This document shows positions 51,101 through 54,537 of a DNA stretch of 64,000 nt, piece after piece. The stretch comes from Heliopora coerulea (lineage: Eukaryota; Cnidaria; Anthozoa; Scleralcyonacea; Helioporidae), in the NCBI GenBank assembly GCA_030142905.1, contig JASJOG010000073.1, forward strand, positions 992,001 to 1,056,000, given 5' to 3'. The notes beneath the pieces are model-generated. The model saw nothing but the letters and a program-made list of their open reading frames with translations. It did no database searches and was not told the DNA's origin. Positions within the stretch are counted from its first letter, which is position 1. Each line of letters opens with the position of its first letter. The position numbers and the translations under genes were made by a program.

Positions 51101-54054
51101 CAACATGGGTGCTAGTATAAGATTACTGGTTAACAGTACTGAGAGGTTCACTATATACTCTTACCAAGAATTCAAATGTACAACATTGTCATTTGAATTT
51201 ACTGTAAGCTTAGTATATTTAGCACTAAAGGGTTATCACGGGAGTTGCCTGTGAGGCTTCATTGAAGATAAATGAAACATATTTTAATTTGAAGTAAAGA
51301 AAAGTCAAAATGAAATGCAAGTGAACTATTGCAAAACAATAAATGGAGAACAATGAGCAGCACTGCAAATATAGTGTAAGGTGAAGTATTGTATAAAAAA
51401 AGCTCCTAAATCATGTTGCTAAGTCTTACCAATTACACCTGAGCTAAATGTTGTTCCAGTTTTCTGAAAATTGCCAGTACTTTCAACATATGTATATATA
51501 CAAATCCCAAGCAGAAAAGTGCCAGCAATAGGTACTTTATTCCCATATTACTAAAAATAGTGATATGTTGGAATGCTTGAGAATTTAAAGGATTTACATG
51601 GTAGCTGCCAGTGGCAATAAGTAGACAAACTTACAGCTGCCTACAGAAATTAATACATAGTAACAAAAATTAAATCCTATTAGAAAAAAAAATATGCTTC
51701 AGGTGTTCAAATTCCAAGCCCATGAAATGTCTTATTTATTAAAAATAAAATGTTTTCACAGTTTATCTTTGGTTGGTGCATCAATTTCAAAGATTTTCAA
51801 GGACCTTAAATGATTTTCAAGATTTTCCTGGCCTGGAATTTATTTTTTACCTAAATTAAAGGACTTTATAAGATTTTCAACCTTCATGGGAGCCTAACTG
51901 ACAATGTAACCACATTTTACAAGAACTTCAATATTGAAAAAGTTATCACCAGTGCTTTAGTACAATTACATATCATTCAAACTTATTATCCTCCCATGCT
52001 AAACATGCTCTTTTATTCTACACATTCATATCAAAAATTCATTATCATTCTACATGCTCAAATTAATATTGTATGTTTACCAGTTACATACAAATCCTGG
52101 TAGATACTAAACATTCATTGAATATATTAAAATTATTACAAACCACTACAGAATCATTGAATATCTAAATTCCCCAAATTCAATAATACATGGGCTTTAT
52201 CTAGTTGACATGGTGTCTGCTATAAATTATGTTTATTAACAGGTGTAAATACCTTCCTTTGTCTGATACTTCTAGATTAATACACTTTTGTAACCTATTG
52301 CAGCACCTGAATTGACAACATTCTCATTTATGTTTAGAAAAGAGTATATCAATTTTAATTTAAAAGCCTCTTAATAATAATTATCTATTTCTCTGAGATA
52401 GGCTATAACAGAATTAAAAAGAGAAGGACCACTGCAAGGTAATAAACTTAAAGATATGAACTTTCTTCTATTGGCTTTTATTACTAGAAAATCAGCCCGA
52501 GATGATGTATTGTCAAAAAAATAGTTACTCTACTTCTTTTCTGAAACAGGAGAGAAATTTTGAACAGGTCAAGTTTCTAGAGCCTGGAAAACTGAAATTA
52601 TGTTTAGAATTCTGACTATACTACACTTGATGGCCATAATCAAGCCCTAATGCAATCTCCAAACAGTGTTTGTCATTAAAAACTCCAGGATCAATTGTTC
52701 CTGTTCTCTTCTATGCATGTGCAGAAGTTTCAACAGATCATTCATTAGTTCATTGAAAGGACCACACCAAAGTCTAACACAGCACGTCAAGTGTCAATAA
52801 ATAAGTCCATTTCAATACATGTATGATTGTTCAAATTCTACAGGTAAAATGATCTTTTATTCACTTCAGCAGACACTGTACAGTGCATGTACTTTAATGA
52901 ATAATTGACTATACATGACTTTGTAAGCACATGCACGTCCTGTTGCAAATGTCAGTCACCGTAAATATATCAAAGTCTCCCTTCTGTTATGTGCTATATC
53001 TACATGAGTTGTGGTTGTACTTTATTTTGGGGATACCTGTAATTGCACAGTAACGTCCTCTGCATACACAGCGCTAATGCAGTTTCGCACCTCAACCATA
53101 TAAAATACAAATAAGGTAATTCTTGACGAACACGATCTTGAATTTTTCTGTTCTGTTTGCCATAATACCTTACGTTTGAAGTGAATGGTTGATATTATGG
53201 TATCACTGTGATCCCCAGGTAAAAAACTTTCGACTGATGTATAATCTACCTATGTTATTTGTATTTATATGGTTGAGGTGCGAAACTGCAGTAGCGCCCA
53301 CAGTACCCTATATTGCCATACACAACATGTACCTGTATTTCTAGTATGTTTCTGCTTTGCTTTTTCATTATTACTGTATTATTGGTAGATTACTTATGTT
53401 TTCGATTAAGTGGAAGCAAACTAAATCAAGAAGAATGGTTACGGTAATTCCCGTGCCTAATCCGATCATTCGAGCATGCAATTCATATCAGAAAGCATAT
53501 TTAGTTCAGACAATTAAAAAAAAATTAAACCCAGGATGAACGATACGTCTCTTAAATCTGGTTCTGCCAGTCCCTCCTTGACGTTGATATGAAAATTATT
53601 TTCCGGCTAAGAAACAATAAGCAACTTTCGAAAAGAATAAATTAACAAGATAGCAGATGCGATTTAATTCATTTGTTCAGTTCATAACGGACTTTAGATT
53701 TGCAAAAGAAAAAGGAATTCTTGCCAGTCATTTTATTTCATTTACCACTCACACTATTTCACCTGAGTCAATAACTAAATATCAACACTGATTTTAAATC
53801 GTTATCGGCTCGTTCAGAGGACTTTCAAAGCCATTAACGAAACAAAAAACTCATAATGAAAATTTTCAGATCAGGACATCTTGTGCAACCATATACAAAA
53901 TTTTAGTTTGAGATAACAGAAACCTTCGTTGAAACAGAATCCCTCCAGAAGGCAAGAAGTACATTCTGAATCCATAATTTCTAAACCGTTACCTTTTAAA
54001 GGGACGTTTTGGCCCCACAATCACTGCATCCATTGAGAGATCACTGTCTGCCAT
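641..54054 (-). CDS. CSDE1: CSDE1/UNR cold-shock-domain RNA-binding protein, 5' 20 coding exons (3' end off window)
   Basis: Twenty minus-strand exons (listed separately) splice with GT-AG borders and consistent phase into 1842 nt, or 614 codons, with no stop. Canonical cold-shock domains with RNP-type motifs are visible: YGFIE at residues 35-39 with VFFHYS at 47-52; FGFIER near 204 with IFFHYS from 216; FGFIQC near 366 with LFFHFS from 378; FGFIEM near 534 with VFFRYS from 546. Degenerate domains lie between them, as in metazoan CSDE1. The family binds single-stranded RNA in the cytoplasm and controls translation and mRNA decay; that role is known for the family, not shown here. Animal CSDE1 is about 800 residues, so roughly the last quarter lies beyond base 1. 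Introns total over 50 kb and hold nearly all the mobile elements in the window. Symbol assigned from remembered family sequence, domain order and motif spacing. Confidence 0.95.
1468..1857. mobile_element. Fold-back element with telomere-like core
   Basis: Arms of about 70 bp (AGAAAGTACCCACTGA and complement) at 1468-1540 and 1783-1857. The core has inverted runs of GGTTAGGATTAGG-type sequence. No clear target duplication. Confidence 0.65.
2094..2262. repeat. CACATGTG/CATATG palindrome cluster
   Basis: At least six overlapping palindromic blocks of the TTTCACATGTGAAA or TTTCATATGTGAAA type. A related cluster lies at 62680-62760. Confidence 0.75.
2344..3000 (+). mobile_element. Penelope-like endonuclease remnant and 3' region
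   Basis: Plus-strand frame 2344-2628 carries [20 protein letters not shown] and [13 protein letters not shown], a GIY-YIG tail. Downstream at 2962-2990 CTGGGGA...GAAATG with stem GACT/AGTC is a decayed hammerhead-like motif. In CSDE1 intron 19. Confidence 0.7.
3066..3456. repeat. Fold-back of Penelope-like ends
   Basis: Arms of about 123 bp (3066-3188 and 3333-3456) are inverted copies with a smaller nested hairpin at about 3190-3262. Each arm ends in a GTTGC...GCAAC-GAAAC block like the hammerhead-like part of the 58-kb element. Confidence 0.7.
3680..3806 (-). CDS. CSDE1: CSDE1 exon 19 (cold-shock domain 7, second half)
   Basis: Forty-two codons plus a codon completion: [20 protein letters not shown] and on to PGSIPQE. 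Acceptor TTATAG, donor GTAATT. Confidence 0.94.
4128..4345. repeat. Fold-back repeat, copy 1
   Basis: Imperfect palindrome (about 4128-4190 against 4240-4300) with GAAACGTCAG, related to the copy at 5365-5585. Inserted in the pogo-like element. Confidence 0.65.
4495..4600. repeat. Short hairpin around a tRNA-like SINE piece
   Basis: Arms TTTTCATGATAATCTGACAC and its complement at about 4577-4597 enclose GTCAACTGAAAAATGTTGAC, the same block that ends the tRNA-like repeats at 37.5-37.8 kb. Confidence 0.6.
5365..5585. repeat. Fold-back repeat, copy 2
   Basis: Imperfect palindrome (about 5409-5470 against 5520-5585) containing CTGAAGA...GAAACGTC, hammerhead-like. The flanking GGTTTGAACCCGAGAG block matches copy 1 in inverse. 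Confidence 0.65.
5942..6301. mobile_element. Harbinger-like MITE, TTA duplication
   Basis: Terminal inverted repeat GGGGATGATTACATG (14 of 15 matched) flanked by TTA. The interior repeats TTCAGCCCGG several times in both directions. 360 bp. Confidence 0.82.
7081..7160 (-). CDS. CSDE1: CSDE1 exon 18 (cold-shock domain 7, first half)
   Basis: Encodes [20 protein letters not shown] then EVFFRY plus two bases. Acceptor TTTCAG, donor GTGAGG. The usual His of the FFHYS motif is Arg here. Confidence 0.93.
7485..7760 (+). mobile_element. SINE-like repeat, copy 1
   Basis: tRNA-like head (TAGCACGGTGGTAGTGCA and GTTTGATTCC boxes) and a body with GGTTTTCTCCGGGTACTCCT and ATTGGACCCATGAGGG. Matches the inverse copy at 38.9-39.15 kb. 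Confidence 0.65.
7891..7983 (-). CDS. CSDE1: CSDE1 exon 17
   Basis: Thirty-one codons, [20 protein letters not shown] and on to VKYF. Acceptor TGTCAG, donor GTAAGT. Confidence 0.9.
8356..8415. repeat. 30-bp tandem duplication
   Basis: Two units of AACGAAGTACCGCAATGCGC plus ACACAATCGT, with two differences. Confidence 0.9.
8771..8879 (-). CDS. CSDE1: CSDE1 exon 16
   Basis: Completes an Arg codon and encodes [20 protein letters not shown] to KFGDQ, non-canonical domain 6. Acceptor TGATAG, donor GTAAGG. Confidence 0.85.
9171..9412. mobile_element. MITE, TAA duplication
   Basis: Terminal inverted repeat AGCCTGGTTCACAC (perfect 14 bp) flanked by TAA. 242 bp, in CSDE1 intron 15. Confidence 0.85.
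10060..10148 (-). CDS. CSDE1: CSDE1 exon 15
   Basis: Encodes [15 protein letters not shown] and then a basic stretch ending KGDRE plus two bases; start of non-canonical domain 6. Acceptor TTCCAAG, donor GTAATT. Confidence 0.82.
10340..10645. repeat. Repeat with GCCGAAGGCGAAGTGAATA and inverted AATCACCTGTGTAAT ends
   Basis: Inverted blocks at about 10440-10469 and 10618-10643. A diverged relative seems to occupy about 1-380. Confidence 0.55.
11015..11041 (-). ncRNA. Hammerhead-ribozyme-like motif
   Basis: CTGATAA, T, stem GTTGC/GCGAC (one wobble) with loop AGGAT, then GAAACG. One base of the conserved CTGANGA box is changed (G to A). Confidence 0.45.
11655..11687 (+). ncRNA. Hammerhead-ribozyme-like motif, partner arm
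   Basis: CTGATAA, T, stem GTTGC/GCGGC with loop AGGAT, then GAAACG. Shares the G-to-A core change with its partner arm. Confidence 0.45.
11765..13430. other. CSDE1: CSDE1 intron 14, mostly unassigned
   Basis: Contains a G run at about 12131-12152 preceded by GTAGCCAGGAATTTTA, a word that recurs in several places. Parts of 12610-13030 weakly resemble 9840-10050 (shared ATAAGGGGAACTGG words). No gene seen. Confidence 0.45.
13436..13640. mobile_element. MITE, TAA duplication
   Basis: Terminal inverted repeat of about 30 bp beginning GACCCCGTTCACACG, flanked by TAA. 205 bp, with ACCGGTA and CCGTAA motifs repeated inside. Confidence 0.88.
13653..13772. mobile_element. MITE, TAA duplication
   Basis: Terminal inverted repeat GGCCCAGTTCAAACGTCG, matched at all but two bases, flanked by TAA. 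120 bp, starting 12 bases after the neighbouring MITE ends. Confidence 0.85.
13985..14053 (-). CDS. CSDE1: CSDE1 exon 14
   Basis: Twenty-three codons starting [18 protein letters not shown], the end of domain 5. Acceptor TTTCAG, donor GTAATT. Confidence 0.9.
14127..14430. mobile_element. MITE of the 25.3-kb family with internal tandem duplication
   Basis: Starts AGGCCCGTTTACACG after TTA. A block of about 140 bp is present twice (from about 14150 and again from about 14290). The right terminus is not clear. Confidence 0.65.
15664..15711 (-). CDS. CSDE1: CSDE1 exon 13
   Basis: Sixteen codons, [16 protein letters not shown]. Acceptor TTTCAG, donor GTTTGT. Confidence 0.9.
16223..16318 (-). CDS. 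CSDE1: CSDE1 exon 12 (cold-shock domain 5)
   Basis: Thirty-two codons, [20 protein letters not shown] then [12 protein letters not shown], with both RNA-binding motifs of domain 5. Acceptor TTTAAG, donor GTAAGT. Confidence 0.94.
16552..17203 (+). pseudogene. Non-LTR retrotransposon 3' end with restriction-like endonuclease
   Basis: From 16552 [17 protein letters not shown], then a frameshift and stop, then a frame from 16634 with a CCHC-like knuckle ([18 protein letters not shown]), [13 protein letters not shown] and LIDMAVP (PD-D type endonuclease core), ending HILRRTLSM. This arrangement is typical of R2/NeSL/HERO-group elements whose endonuclease follows the RT. The RT part is missing, so the copy is 5' truncated. 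In CSDE1 intron 11. Confidence 0.82.
17204..17452 (+). mobile_element. 3' UTR and AAT tail of the non-LTR fragment
   Basis: Untranslated sequence after the stop, ending in (AAT)n at 17395-17452. A second (AAT)n lies just before the fragment at 16499-16549. Confidence 0.65.
17466..17603. repeat. Two copies of a 50-bp block ending in an AAT-type repeat
   Basis: Copies 17466-17519 and 17552-17603 share CTTCCACTGTCCTTAGTTGG and GGTGTGC-AGTTGTAAT, each followed by AAT-rich sequence. Possibly repeated tails of truncated retroelements. Confidence 0.65.
17604..18349. repeat. Trinucleotide-based satellite, left part
   Basis: AGT/AGC/AAT triplets arranged in higher-order units, including a 24-bp unit (AGCAGCAGCAATAGTAGTAA plus TAAT) and a related 30-bp unit. 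Interrupted at its right end by the Tigger element. Confidence 0.95.
18352..20552 (+). mobile_element. Complete Tigger/pogo (Tc1-mariner superfamily) DNA transposon
   Basis: Perfect 24-bp terminal inverted repeats (18352-18375 and 20529-20552, starting CAGTCGAACCTCGATTATCC) are flanked by the TA target duplication at 18350-18351 and 20553-20554. The motif CTCGATTATCCGGAC occurs three times at each end: three direct copies on the left, two direct plus one inverted on the right. These are likely transposase-binding sites. The element interrupts a trinucleotide-based satellite that continues on both sides. It lies in CSDE1 intron 11, opposite to the gene. Confidence 0.97.
18688..20316 (+). CDS. 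Tigger/pogo-type DDE transposase, intact
   Basis: A single 542-codon ORF. The N-terminus ([18 protein letters not shown], with [15 protein letters not shown]) is a CENP-B-like helix-turn-helix; a second DNA-binding helix region follows around residues 70-140. The DDE_1 catalytic core shows [11 protein letters not shown] (first Asp), [10 protein letters not shown] (second Asp) and [14 protein letters not shown] (third Asp). The C-terminus is acidic ([11 protein letters not shown]). It cuts and pastes the element at TA sites. Length is normal for the family and no stop or frameshift is seen, so the copy may be recent and possibly active. Confidence 0.96.
   Translation: MSTKRKRSILSIKDKQSIILRLDKGEKGTHLSLEYGVSKQQISDIRKNREKIMKFADNLETSERLQRKSLKIASDEQLDKALYAWFIQQRTSGTPISGPLLQEKAKHFYRQLHVETVVDSESFKASSGWLEKFKNRHGIRNLSIQGEKLSAAEETVEPFLHKLHKMIEEKGLTPEQIYNADETGLLWKCLPERTLVSCREKSAPGFKKSKDRLTVLGCANATGTHKLKPVLIGKFAKPRCFKNVNMDALPVIYKSQRNAWMNSEIFAEWFKKDFVPAVKRHQLTQNIPSPKALLVIDNCSAYPEELRSRDGSVTCVFLPPNTTSLIQPMDQGILQAMKTRYKRKLLQKVIYAQDLDPTQNIKEMVKQHTVKDALYMLADAWEEGSSDSISKAFSKLQTHPNGQPTVSQPEQEDIYAETMMEVLSRVGNSEGLSSSDVEAWLNAETELPTTPQMSDKQILASVAEQSVEDEVTSDEEDEGEDENTVSNFEAVECFRKCLSWMEIQNNVDTIQIMQLRRMMELAVRTRCCSLKQTNLLQHFKRG
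20555..22458. repeat. Trinucleotide-based satellite, right part
   Basis: Dominated by the 15-bp unit AGTAATAGCAGTAGC, repeated for over 1 kb, grading at about 21880-22450 into CAG/CAACAG/ACCAGC triplets. The long open frames on both strands are a by-product of the triplet composition. Confidence 0.96.
23162..23247 (-). CDS. CSDE1: CSDE1 exon 11
   Basis: Encodes [18 protein letters not shown] and ends NIRET. Acceptor CTACAG, donor GTGAGT. The following intron (16319-23161) holds the Tigger element and the satellite. Confidence 0.93.
23467..23590. mobile_element. Truncated MITE
   Basis: Starts GGCTACGTCCACGCG after TAA and contains GAAAACGCG-type inverted blocks. No matching right end found. 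Confidence 0.4.
23985..24335. repeat. AATC-type tetranucleotide tract
   Basis: About 350 bp of imperfect AATC/AATCA repeats, ending 58 bases from CSDE1 exon 10. Confidence 0.9.
24393..24642 (-). CDS. CSDE1: CSDE1 exon 10 (largest coding exon seen)
   Basis: Starts [20 protein letters not shown] and ends [11 protein letters not shown] plus one base. It covers the end of domain 3 and most of non-canonical domain 4. Acceptor TTAACAG, donor GTAAAG. Confidence 0.94.
25318..25491. mobile_element. MITE with TTA target duplication inserted in a Penelope-like fragment
   Basis: 174 bp flanked by TTA (25315-25317 and 25492-25494). The ends match a GGCCC-GTTTACACG type inverted repeat imperfectly. The related element copy at 61.8 kb shows the unoccupied site (CATAGTACACCC against CATATTACACTC). 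A 3-bp TTA/TAA duplication suggests PIF/Harbinger mobilisation. The same family occurs at 14127-14430. Confidence 0.8.
25509..25539 (+). ncRNA. Hammerhead-ribozyme-like motif
   Basis: CTGATGA, T, perfect stem GACTA/TAGTC with loop CAAGA, then GAAACGTTG. Confidence 0.5.
25620..25868. repeat. A/C-rich simple tract
   Basis: AACAAAC and CAATCAA-type sequence, including a diverged duplication with GAGTGACCGACCAA / GTTGACCGACCAA. Continues past the hAT element at 25877-26577. Confidence 0.6.
25877..26577. mobile_element. hAT-type non-autonomous element with GACTCGG-rich arms
   Basis: Terminal inverted repeat CAGTATTGTAG / CTACAACACTG, flanked by the perfect 8-bp duplication GAAGCAAC (25869-25876 and 26578-26585). 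Repeated GACTCGG motifs in both subterminal arms. Inserted in an A/C-rich simple-repeat tract. Confidence 0.9.
26586..26760. repeat. 24-bp minisatellite
   Basis: About six units of CAACCATTCAGCCAATCAAT-type sequence, then AGAAAGC repeats. Translates on the minus strand as repeated DWLNGCLI; not regarded as coding. Confidence 0.85.
27128..27214 (-). CDS. CSDE1: CSDE1 exon 9 (cold-shock domain 3, second half)
   Basis: Twenty-nine codons, [20 protein letters not shown] and on to VQDRN. Acceptor TTGCAG, donor GTAAGT. Very close to the vertebrate protein here. Confidence 0.95.
28022..28145 (-). mobile_element. tRNA-like SINE
   Basis: The minus strand has an A box (TAGCTCAATGGTTATAGCG) and B box (GGTTCGATCC) and a weak acceptor-stem pairing, but the anticodon arm is irregular and repeat-family sequence follows (CAGATATCGTTTTTCTGAG). 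Confidence 0.7.
28539..28665 (-). CDS. CSDE1: CSDE1 exon 8 (cold-shock domain 3, first half)
   Basis: Encodes [14 protein letters not shown], then [18 protein letters not shown] with the first RNA-binding motif of domain 3. Acceptor TTATAG, donor GTTGGT. Confidence 0.93.
28930..29441. mobile_element. hAT-type non-autonomous element
   Basis: Perfect 16-bp terminal inverted repeats (TAGGCTGATGCGGTAT) flanked by the perfect 8-bp duplication GGAGAGGC (28922-28929 and 29442-29449). Interior rich in ATATCGATAT. No transposase ORF. In CSDE1 intron 7. Confidence 0.92.
30226..33249 (+). mobile_element. Penelope-like element with intact ORF and about 330-bp inverted terminal arms
   Basis: Left arm 30226-30555 and right arm 32919-33249 are near-identical inverted copies, each with a poly-A/T run. 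The right arm contains the 3' end of the ORF, so the left arm is an inverted copy of the element's own tail, joined 8 bases before the ORF's ATG. Inverted pseudo-LTR ends of this kind are known for Penelope-like elements. It sits in CSDE1 intron 7, about 175 bases from exon 7. Confidence 0.93.
30564..33080 (+). CDS. Penelope-like reverse transcriptase with GIY-YIG endonuclease, intact
   Basis: 838 codons from the ATG that starts [14 protein letters not shown], chosen because the related copy at 58 kb starts the same way; the frame is open further upstream. Visible RT landmarks, in order: [67 protein letters not shown] (catalytic YVDD) and LSFLDIQI. The C-terminal endonuclease has [20 protein letters not shown], a Cys-rich lead-in plus the GIY-YIG core. 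The family nicks DNA with the endonuclease and primes reverse transcription there. No disabling lesion is seen. Confidence 0.95.
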   Translation: MGLFKIICWALIFLTRLRFPPGSSIATILKNRYNDGALAAFRKFQRIELKLSKAKLDLSFLKNCKRLGVFPHFLNFKVANHRLQNSAAYRQCQRKLLDEEIRNKQFRIRELSSESNQLHSELDKLVSSLDLLHLKSLSDSENTRTLSRHEKVQQKKLFRLSANASSTSSIEPDKVIFNHSSRALTEQEKSVLAKGLNFSIPPKTLNYCDFLIPFELLHRQIQHETIYPESGCDQDFVKTKLKDIALSGFRNYTPPPFIFSDEEFKILKCLRNDDSIFIIKPDKGNGVVVIDRTDYWHKMATILNDSAKFAPIHDDPIKTTLKRENKVRTFLRELKNSNVINEELFKSLAPTGSRPGVLYGLPKVHKLNIPLRPILSSIGTHSYNLAKFLVPLLRPISFNPYTITDSFSFLQNLFQLNLDNNNVTMASFDISSLFTNIPLDETIEIILNQLFHNNIHFQNFTREQFKELLNLTVKNCHFIFNGKFYEQRDGVAMGSPLGPLFANIFLSFHETNWLNDCPPQFKPLYYRRYVDDSFILFRSRDHILPFLHYLNCKHPNIQFTHEIEKDNSLSFLDIQIKRSDDKFSSSVYRKPTFTGLFTNFESFIPLIYKKGLILTLLFRYFNLCSSYTIFHEELEKFKSIMIRNGYPIKFLDNCLRNFFDKIFCPDSTTTSVPKRIIFFTLPFTGQHSLQIRKQVAKLFTSAFPQIQLRVIFKPIQRLSSFFRFKDQIPLALRSRVVYKFKCQCCESLYIGETIRHLHTRVSEHMGVSAYTGKPISVTTLSAVLTHHKQTGHPVSFTDFTILSSCSSNFELLLRESLLINKINPSLNAKISSLPLTLL
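33425..33522 (-). CDS. CSDE1: CSDE1 exon 7
   Basis: Starts [12 protein letters not shown] and runs to SFYIVENK, continuing non-canonical domain 2. Acceptor CTGAAAAG after a T-rich tract, donor GTGAGC. Its donor lies only about 175 bases from the Penelope-like element inserted in the next intron. Confidence 0.88.
34177..34233 (-). CDS. CSDE1: CSDE1 exon 6
   Basis: Nineteen codons, [19 protein letters not shown], inside non-canonical domain 2. Acceptor TCTGTAG, donor GTAAGT. Confidence 0.9.
35047..35121 (-). CDS. CSDE1: CSDE1 exon 5
   Basis: Twenty-five codons beginning [18 protein letters not shown], the start of the first non-canonical domain. Acceptor TTCTTAG, donor GTGAGT. Confidence 0.9.
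35289..35474. repeat. Hairpin element
   Basis: Arms CGTATTGATGGTAGACATAT (left) and its complement (right) are about 70 bp each. A second, partly nested inverted pair links 35364-35405 to about 35620-35665, across the tRNA-like segment. Confidence 0.75.
35509..35582 (+). mobile_element. tRNA-like segment (Asp-like, degenerate)
   Basis: Acceptor GTCCATG pairs six of seven with CAGGGAC; D arm GCTC...GAGC; T arm CGGG-TTCGATT-CCCG. The anticodon loop reads CCGTCGT, with C instead of the invariant T before GTC, and the anticodon stem is broken. More likely a SINE head than a working tRNA gene. Confidence 0.55.
36156..36250 (-). CDS. CSDE1: CSDE1 exon 4
   Basis: Completes a GAT codon and encodes [18 protein letters not shown], the end of cold-shock domain 1. 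Acceptor TTTTTAG, donor GTGAGT; ends on a codon boundary. Confidence 0.93.
36272..36790. repeat. Cluster of three tRNA-like SINE copies
   Basis: Two minus-strand copies (about 36290-36430 and 36530-36650) and a plus-strand partial copy (36650-36790), sharing TGATAGATGAACGTTCGTCA flanks. Same family as 28.0 kb. Confidence 0.7.
37350..38345. repeat. Long fold-back repeat interrupted by a tRNA-like SINE pair
   Basis: Right arm 38013-38345 is an inverted copy of 37812-38012 plus 37350-37488. The left arm is split by the SINE pair at about 37490-37810. The centre carries two hammerhead-like motifs facing each other (37974-37997 minus, CTGACGA...GAAA; 38020-38047 plus). Related single copies lie at 39356-39475 and 40140-40240. 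Confidence 0.8.
37490..37810. repeat. Inverted pair of tRNA-like SINEs
   Basis: Minus copy at about 37533-37602 and plus copy at 37684-37765 share TCGATAGCTCAAC, GTATCCCGAA and GTTCAAATCCCGC, each ending in GTCAACATTTTTCAGTTGAC. Confidence 0.75.
38764..38860 (-). CDS. CSDE1: CSDE1 exon 3 (cold-shock domain 1)
   Basis: Encodes [20 protein letters not shown] and on through NDLEIG, holding both RNA-binding motifs of domain 1. Acceptor TTTAG, donor GTAGAC; ends one base into a codon. Confidence 0.93.
38925..39155 (-). mobile_element. SINE-like repeat, copy 2
   Basis: The complement shows GGTGGCACAGTGGTAGGGTT, the same ACTGGACCCATGAGGGG body, and a CTTTACCTTTAC tail. Confidence 0.65.
39356..39475. 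repeat. Copy of the 37-38 kb fold-back family
   Basis: Shares CCAACGTTTCGAG and GTCAGAGAAAGAAAC with the arm at 37.9 kb. An inverse partner with CAAACGTTGG lies at about 40150-40240. Confidence 0.6.
40569..40602 (-). CDS. CSDE1: CSDE1 exon 2 (34-nt microexon)
   Basis: Acceptor CTAG, donor GTGAGT. It completes one codon and adds [11 protein letters not shown], the beginning of cold-shock domain 1. Very short, but in phase with both neighbours. Confidence 0.85.
41080..41300 (-). mobile_element. 3' region of the 41-kb Penelope-like element, with degenerate ribozyme-like motif
   Basis: Downstream of the broken ORF the minus strand reads CTGTCGA, a stem with ATTGC pairing to GCAAT, then GAAA (about 41095-41130). 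This resembles the hammerhead core CUGANGA-stem-GAAA at the place where Penelope-like elements carry it. Confidence 0.5.
41301..43193 (-). pseudogene. Second Penelope-like lineage, RT plus GIY-YIG, broken by stops
   Basis: One minus-strand frame runs through [58 protein letters not shown] (FVDD in place of YVDD) and [17 protein letters not shown]. It is interrupted by in-frame stops at about 42735 (TAA), 41892 (TGA, likely CGA decay) and 41301. An indel is likely just after the endonuclease core, because EHMRNT-type sequence appears in another frame. Sequence differs strongly from the 30-kb element, so it is a separate lineage. Lies in CSDE1 intron 1. Confidence 0.9.
43635..43753 (-). CDS. 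CSDE1: Candidate alternative 5' exon of CSDE1
   Basis: A 119-nt segment follows a strong pyrimidine-rich acceptor (T-rich run then CTAAAG) and ends at donor GTAGGT. In the frame that joins exon 2 it is open throughout and contains an ATG giving MNNFHPAK before SRETGLIEK. Spliced after exon 1 it would put the exon-1 frame into a TGA, so it fits best as an alternative first coding exon or a 5' UTR exon. Animal CSDE1 genes are known to vary at the N-terminus; use of this exon is inferred. Confidence 0.5.
44442..45646 (+). mobile_element. Internally deleted pogo/Tigger-like element with a helix-turn-helix remnant
   Basis: Terminal inverted repeat CCGTAATTTCTGGCGTATTA and its imperfect partner are flanked by TA (44440-44441 and 45647-45648). 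Subterminal GTGCGGGTAATG motifs repeat at both ends. Only the DNA-binding part of a transposase is recognisable. In CSDE1 intron 1. Confidence 0.82.
45060..45430 (+). pseudogene. Transposase N-terminal DNA-binding domain remnant
   Basis: Across two frames: NYSIEQ, then [20 protein letters not shown] and [13 protein letters not shown]. This is a Psq/Brinker-like helix-turn-helix typical of some pogo-group transposases. Frameshifts and loss of the DDE core make it non-functional. Confidence 0.75.
45650..48240. other. CSDE1: CSDE1 intron 1, no feature recognised
   Basis: AT-rich intron with a C-rich run at about 46762-46788. No ORF with a recognisable domain. Confidence 0.6.
48321..48350 (-). 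ncRNA. Degenerate hammerhead-like motif
   Basis: Reads CTGATGA, GGGGCTTTCACTT, GAAACATC. The stem is largely decayed. Lies beside the repeated GGTCACC tract. Confidence 0.35.
48485..48790. repeat. Irregular repeat of GGTCACCGGGTATCTCCCC
   Basis: About eight copies of the 19-base motif with variable spacing (roughly 30 to 80 bases) and variable divergence. Confidence 0.8.
49143..49233. repeat. Perfect 32-bp inverted repeat
   Basis: Arms 49143-49174 and 49202-49233 are perfect complements with a 27-base loop. The right arm resembles the end of the 25-kb and 61-kb Penelope-like family (GGAGTTACCATTGTTTTGTA). Confidence 0.85.
49240..53070. other. CSDE1: CSDE1 intron 1, no feature recognised
   Basis: Long AT-rich stretch without clear repeats or coding signal; the short ORFs present have no recognisable domain. 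Confidence 0.6.
53071..53297. repeat. Hairpin MITE-like repeat
   Basis: Arms of about 46 bp (GCAGTTTCGCACCTCAACCA and onward, against the complement at 53252-53297) around a 130-bp core. Confidence 0.75.
53993..54054 (-). CDS. CSDE1: CSDE1 exon 1 (start codon)
   Basis: The ATG at 54054 is in a strong context (AAG before, G after) and starts [14 protein letters not shown]. The exon ends in AG followed by the donor GTAACG, leaving two bases of a codon. Joined directly to exon 2 this gives [13 protein letters not shown], matching the RETGxIEK start of the first cold-shock domain. Confidence 0.85.
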
Positions 54055-54537
54055 CTTACGCAGGTAAACTCTGCCTGCAATGGCGATTTGGCATGTGATC
54101 CTTCCGGTCAGCTGGAATGACGAACATAATCGTGAATGTTCGTAAAACGTTCGGATAACAATTCCACAAGTTCAGAACACTGGAAAAACAATCTAAATGA
54201 ATACCTTAAAATTGCCCAATTTAATATTTTTCAAAATTTTAGTTAAAATATGGAAACAAAGATCTGCAACAAGCAAGCAGAGCGCTAAAAACGCTGTATC
54301 AAAGCTTCGGGCTACACTCGGTACCTTAGTGGTAGTTCGTTATGACGTAATTACAACTTGTTTCGGCTATTTCCTTTCGAGGCAGCCAGAATTTCCAAAC
54401 AAGAGAAAAGAAAGAGTAAAACATACTTTTGTGATGTTGTAAACTGTAGTTTGGTGGAGTGAGACCGCGTGGCCAACAGTTAATAGCAGGAGAGTTTCTG
54501 GAATGGCCAGATATGTTTGTTTCTGGATATTCACCTA
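54055..54537. promoter_or_regulatory. Presumed bidirectional promoter and 5' UTRs of CSDE1 and the TBC gene
   Basis: The only stretch between the two divergent start codons, 483 bases. No recognised repeat fills it and no TATA box is placed convincingly. Bidirectional use is inferred from the head-to-head spacing; transcription start sites cannot be read from the sequence. Confidence 0.6.
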
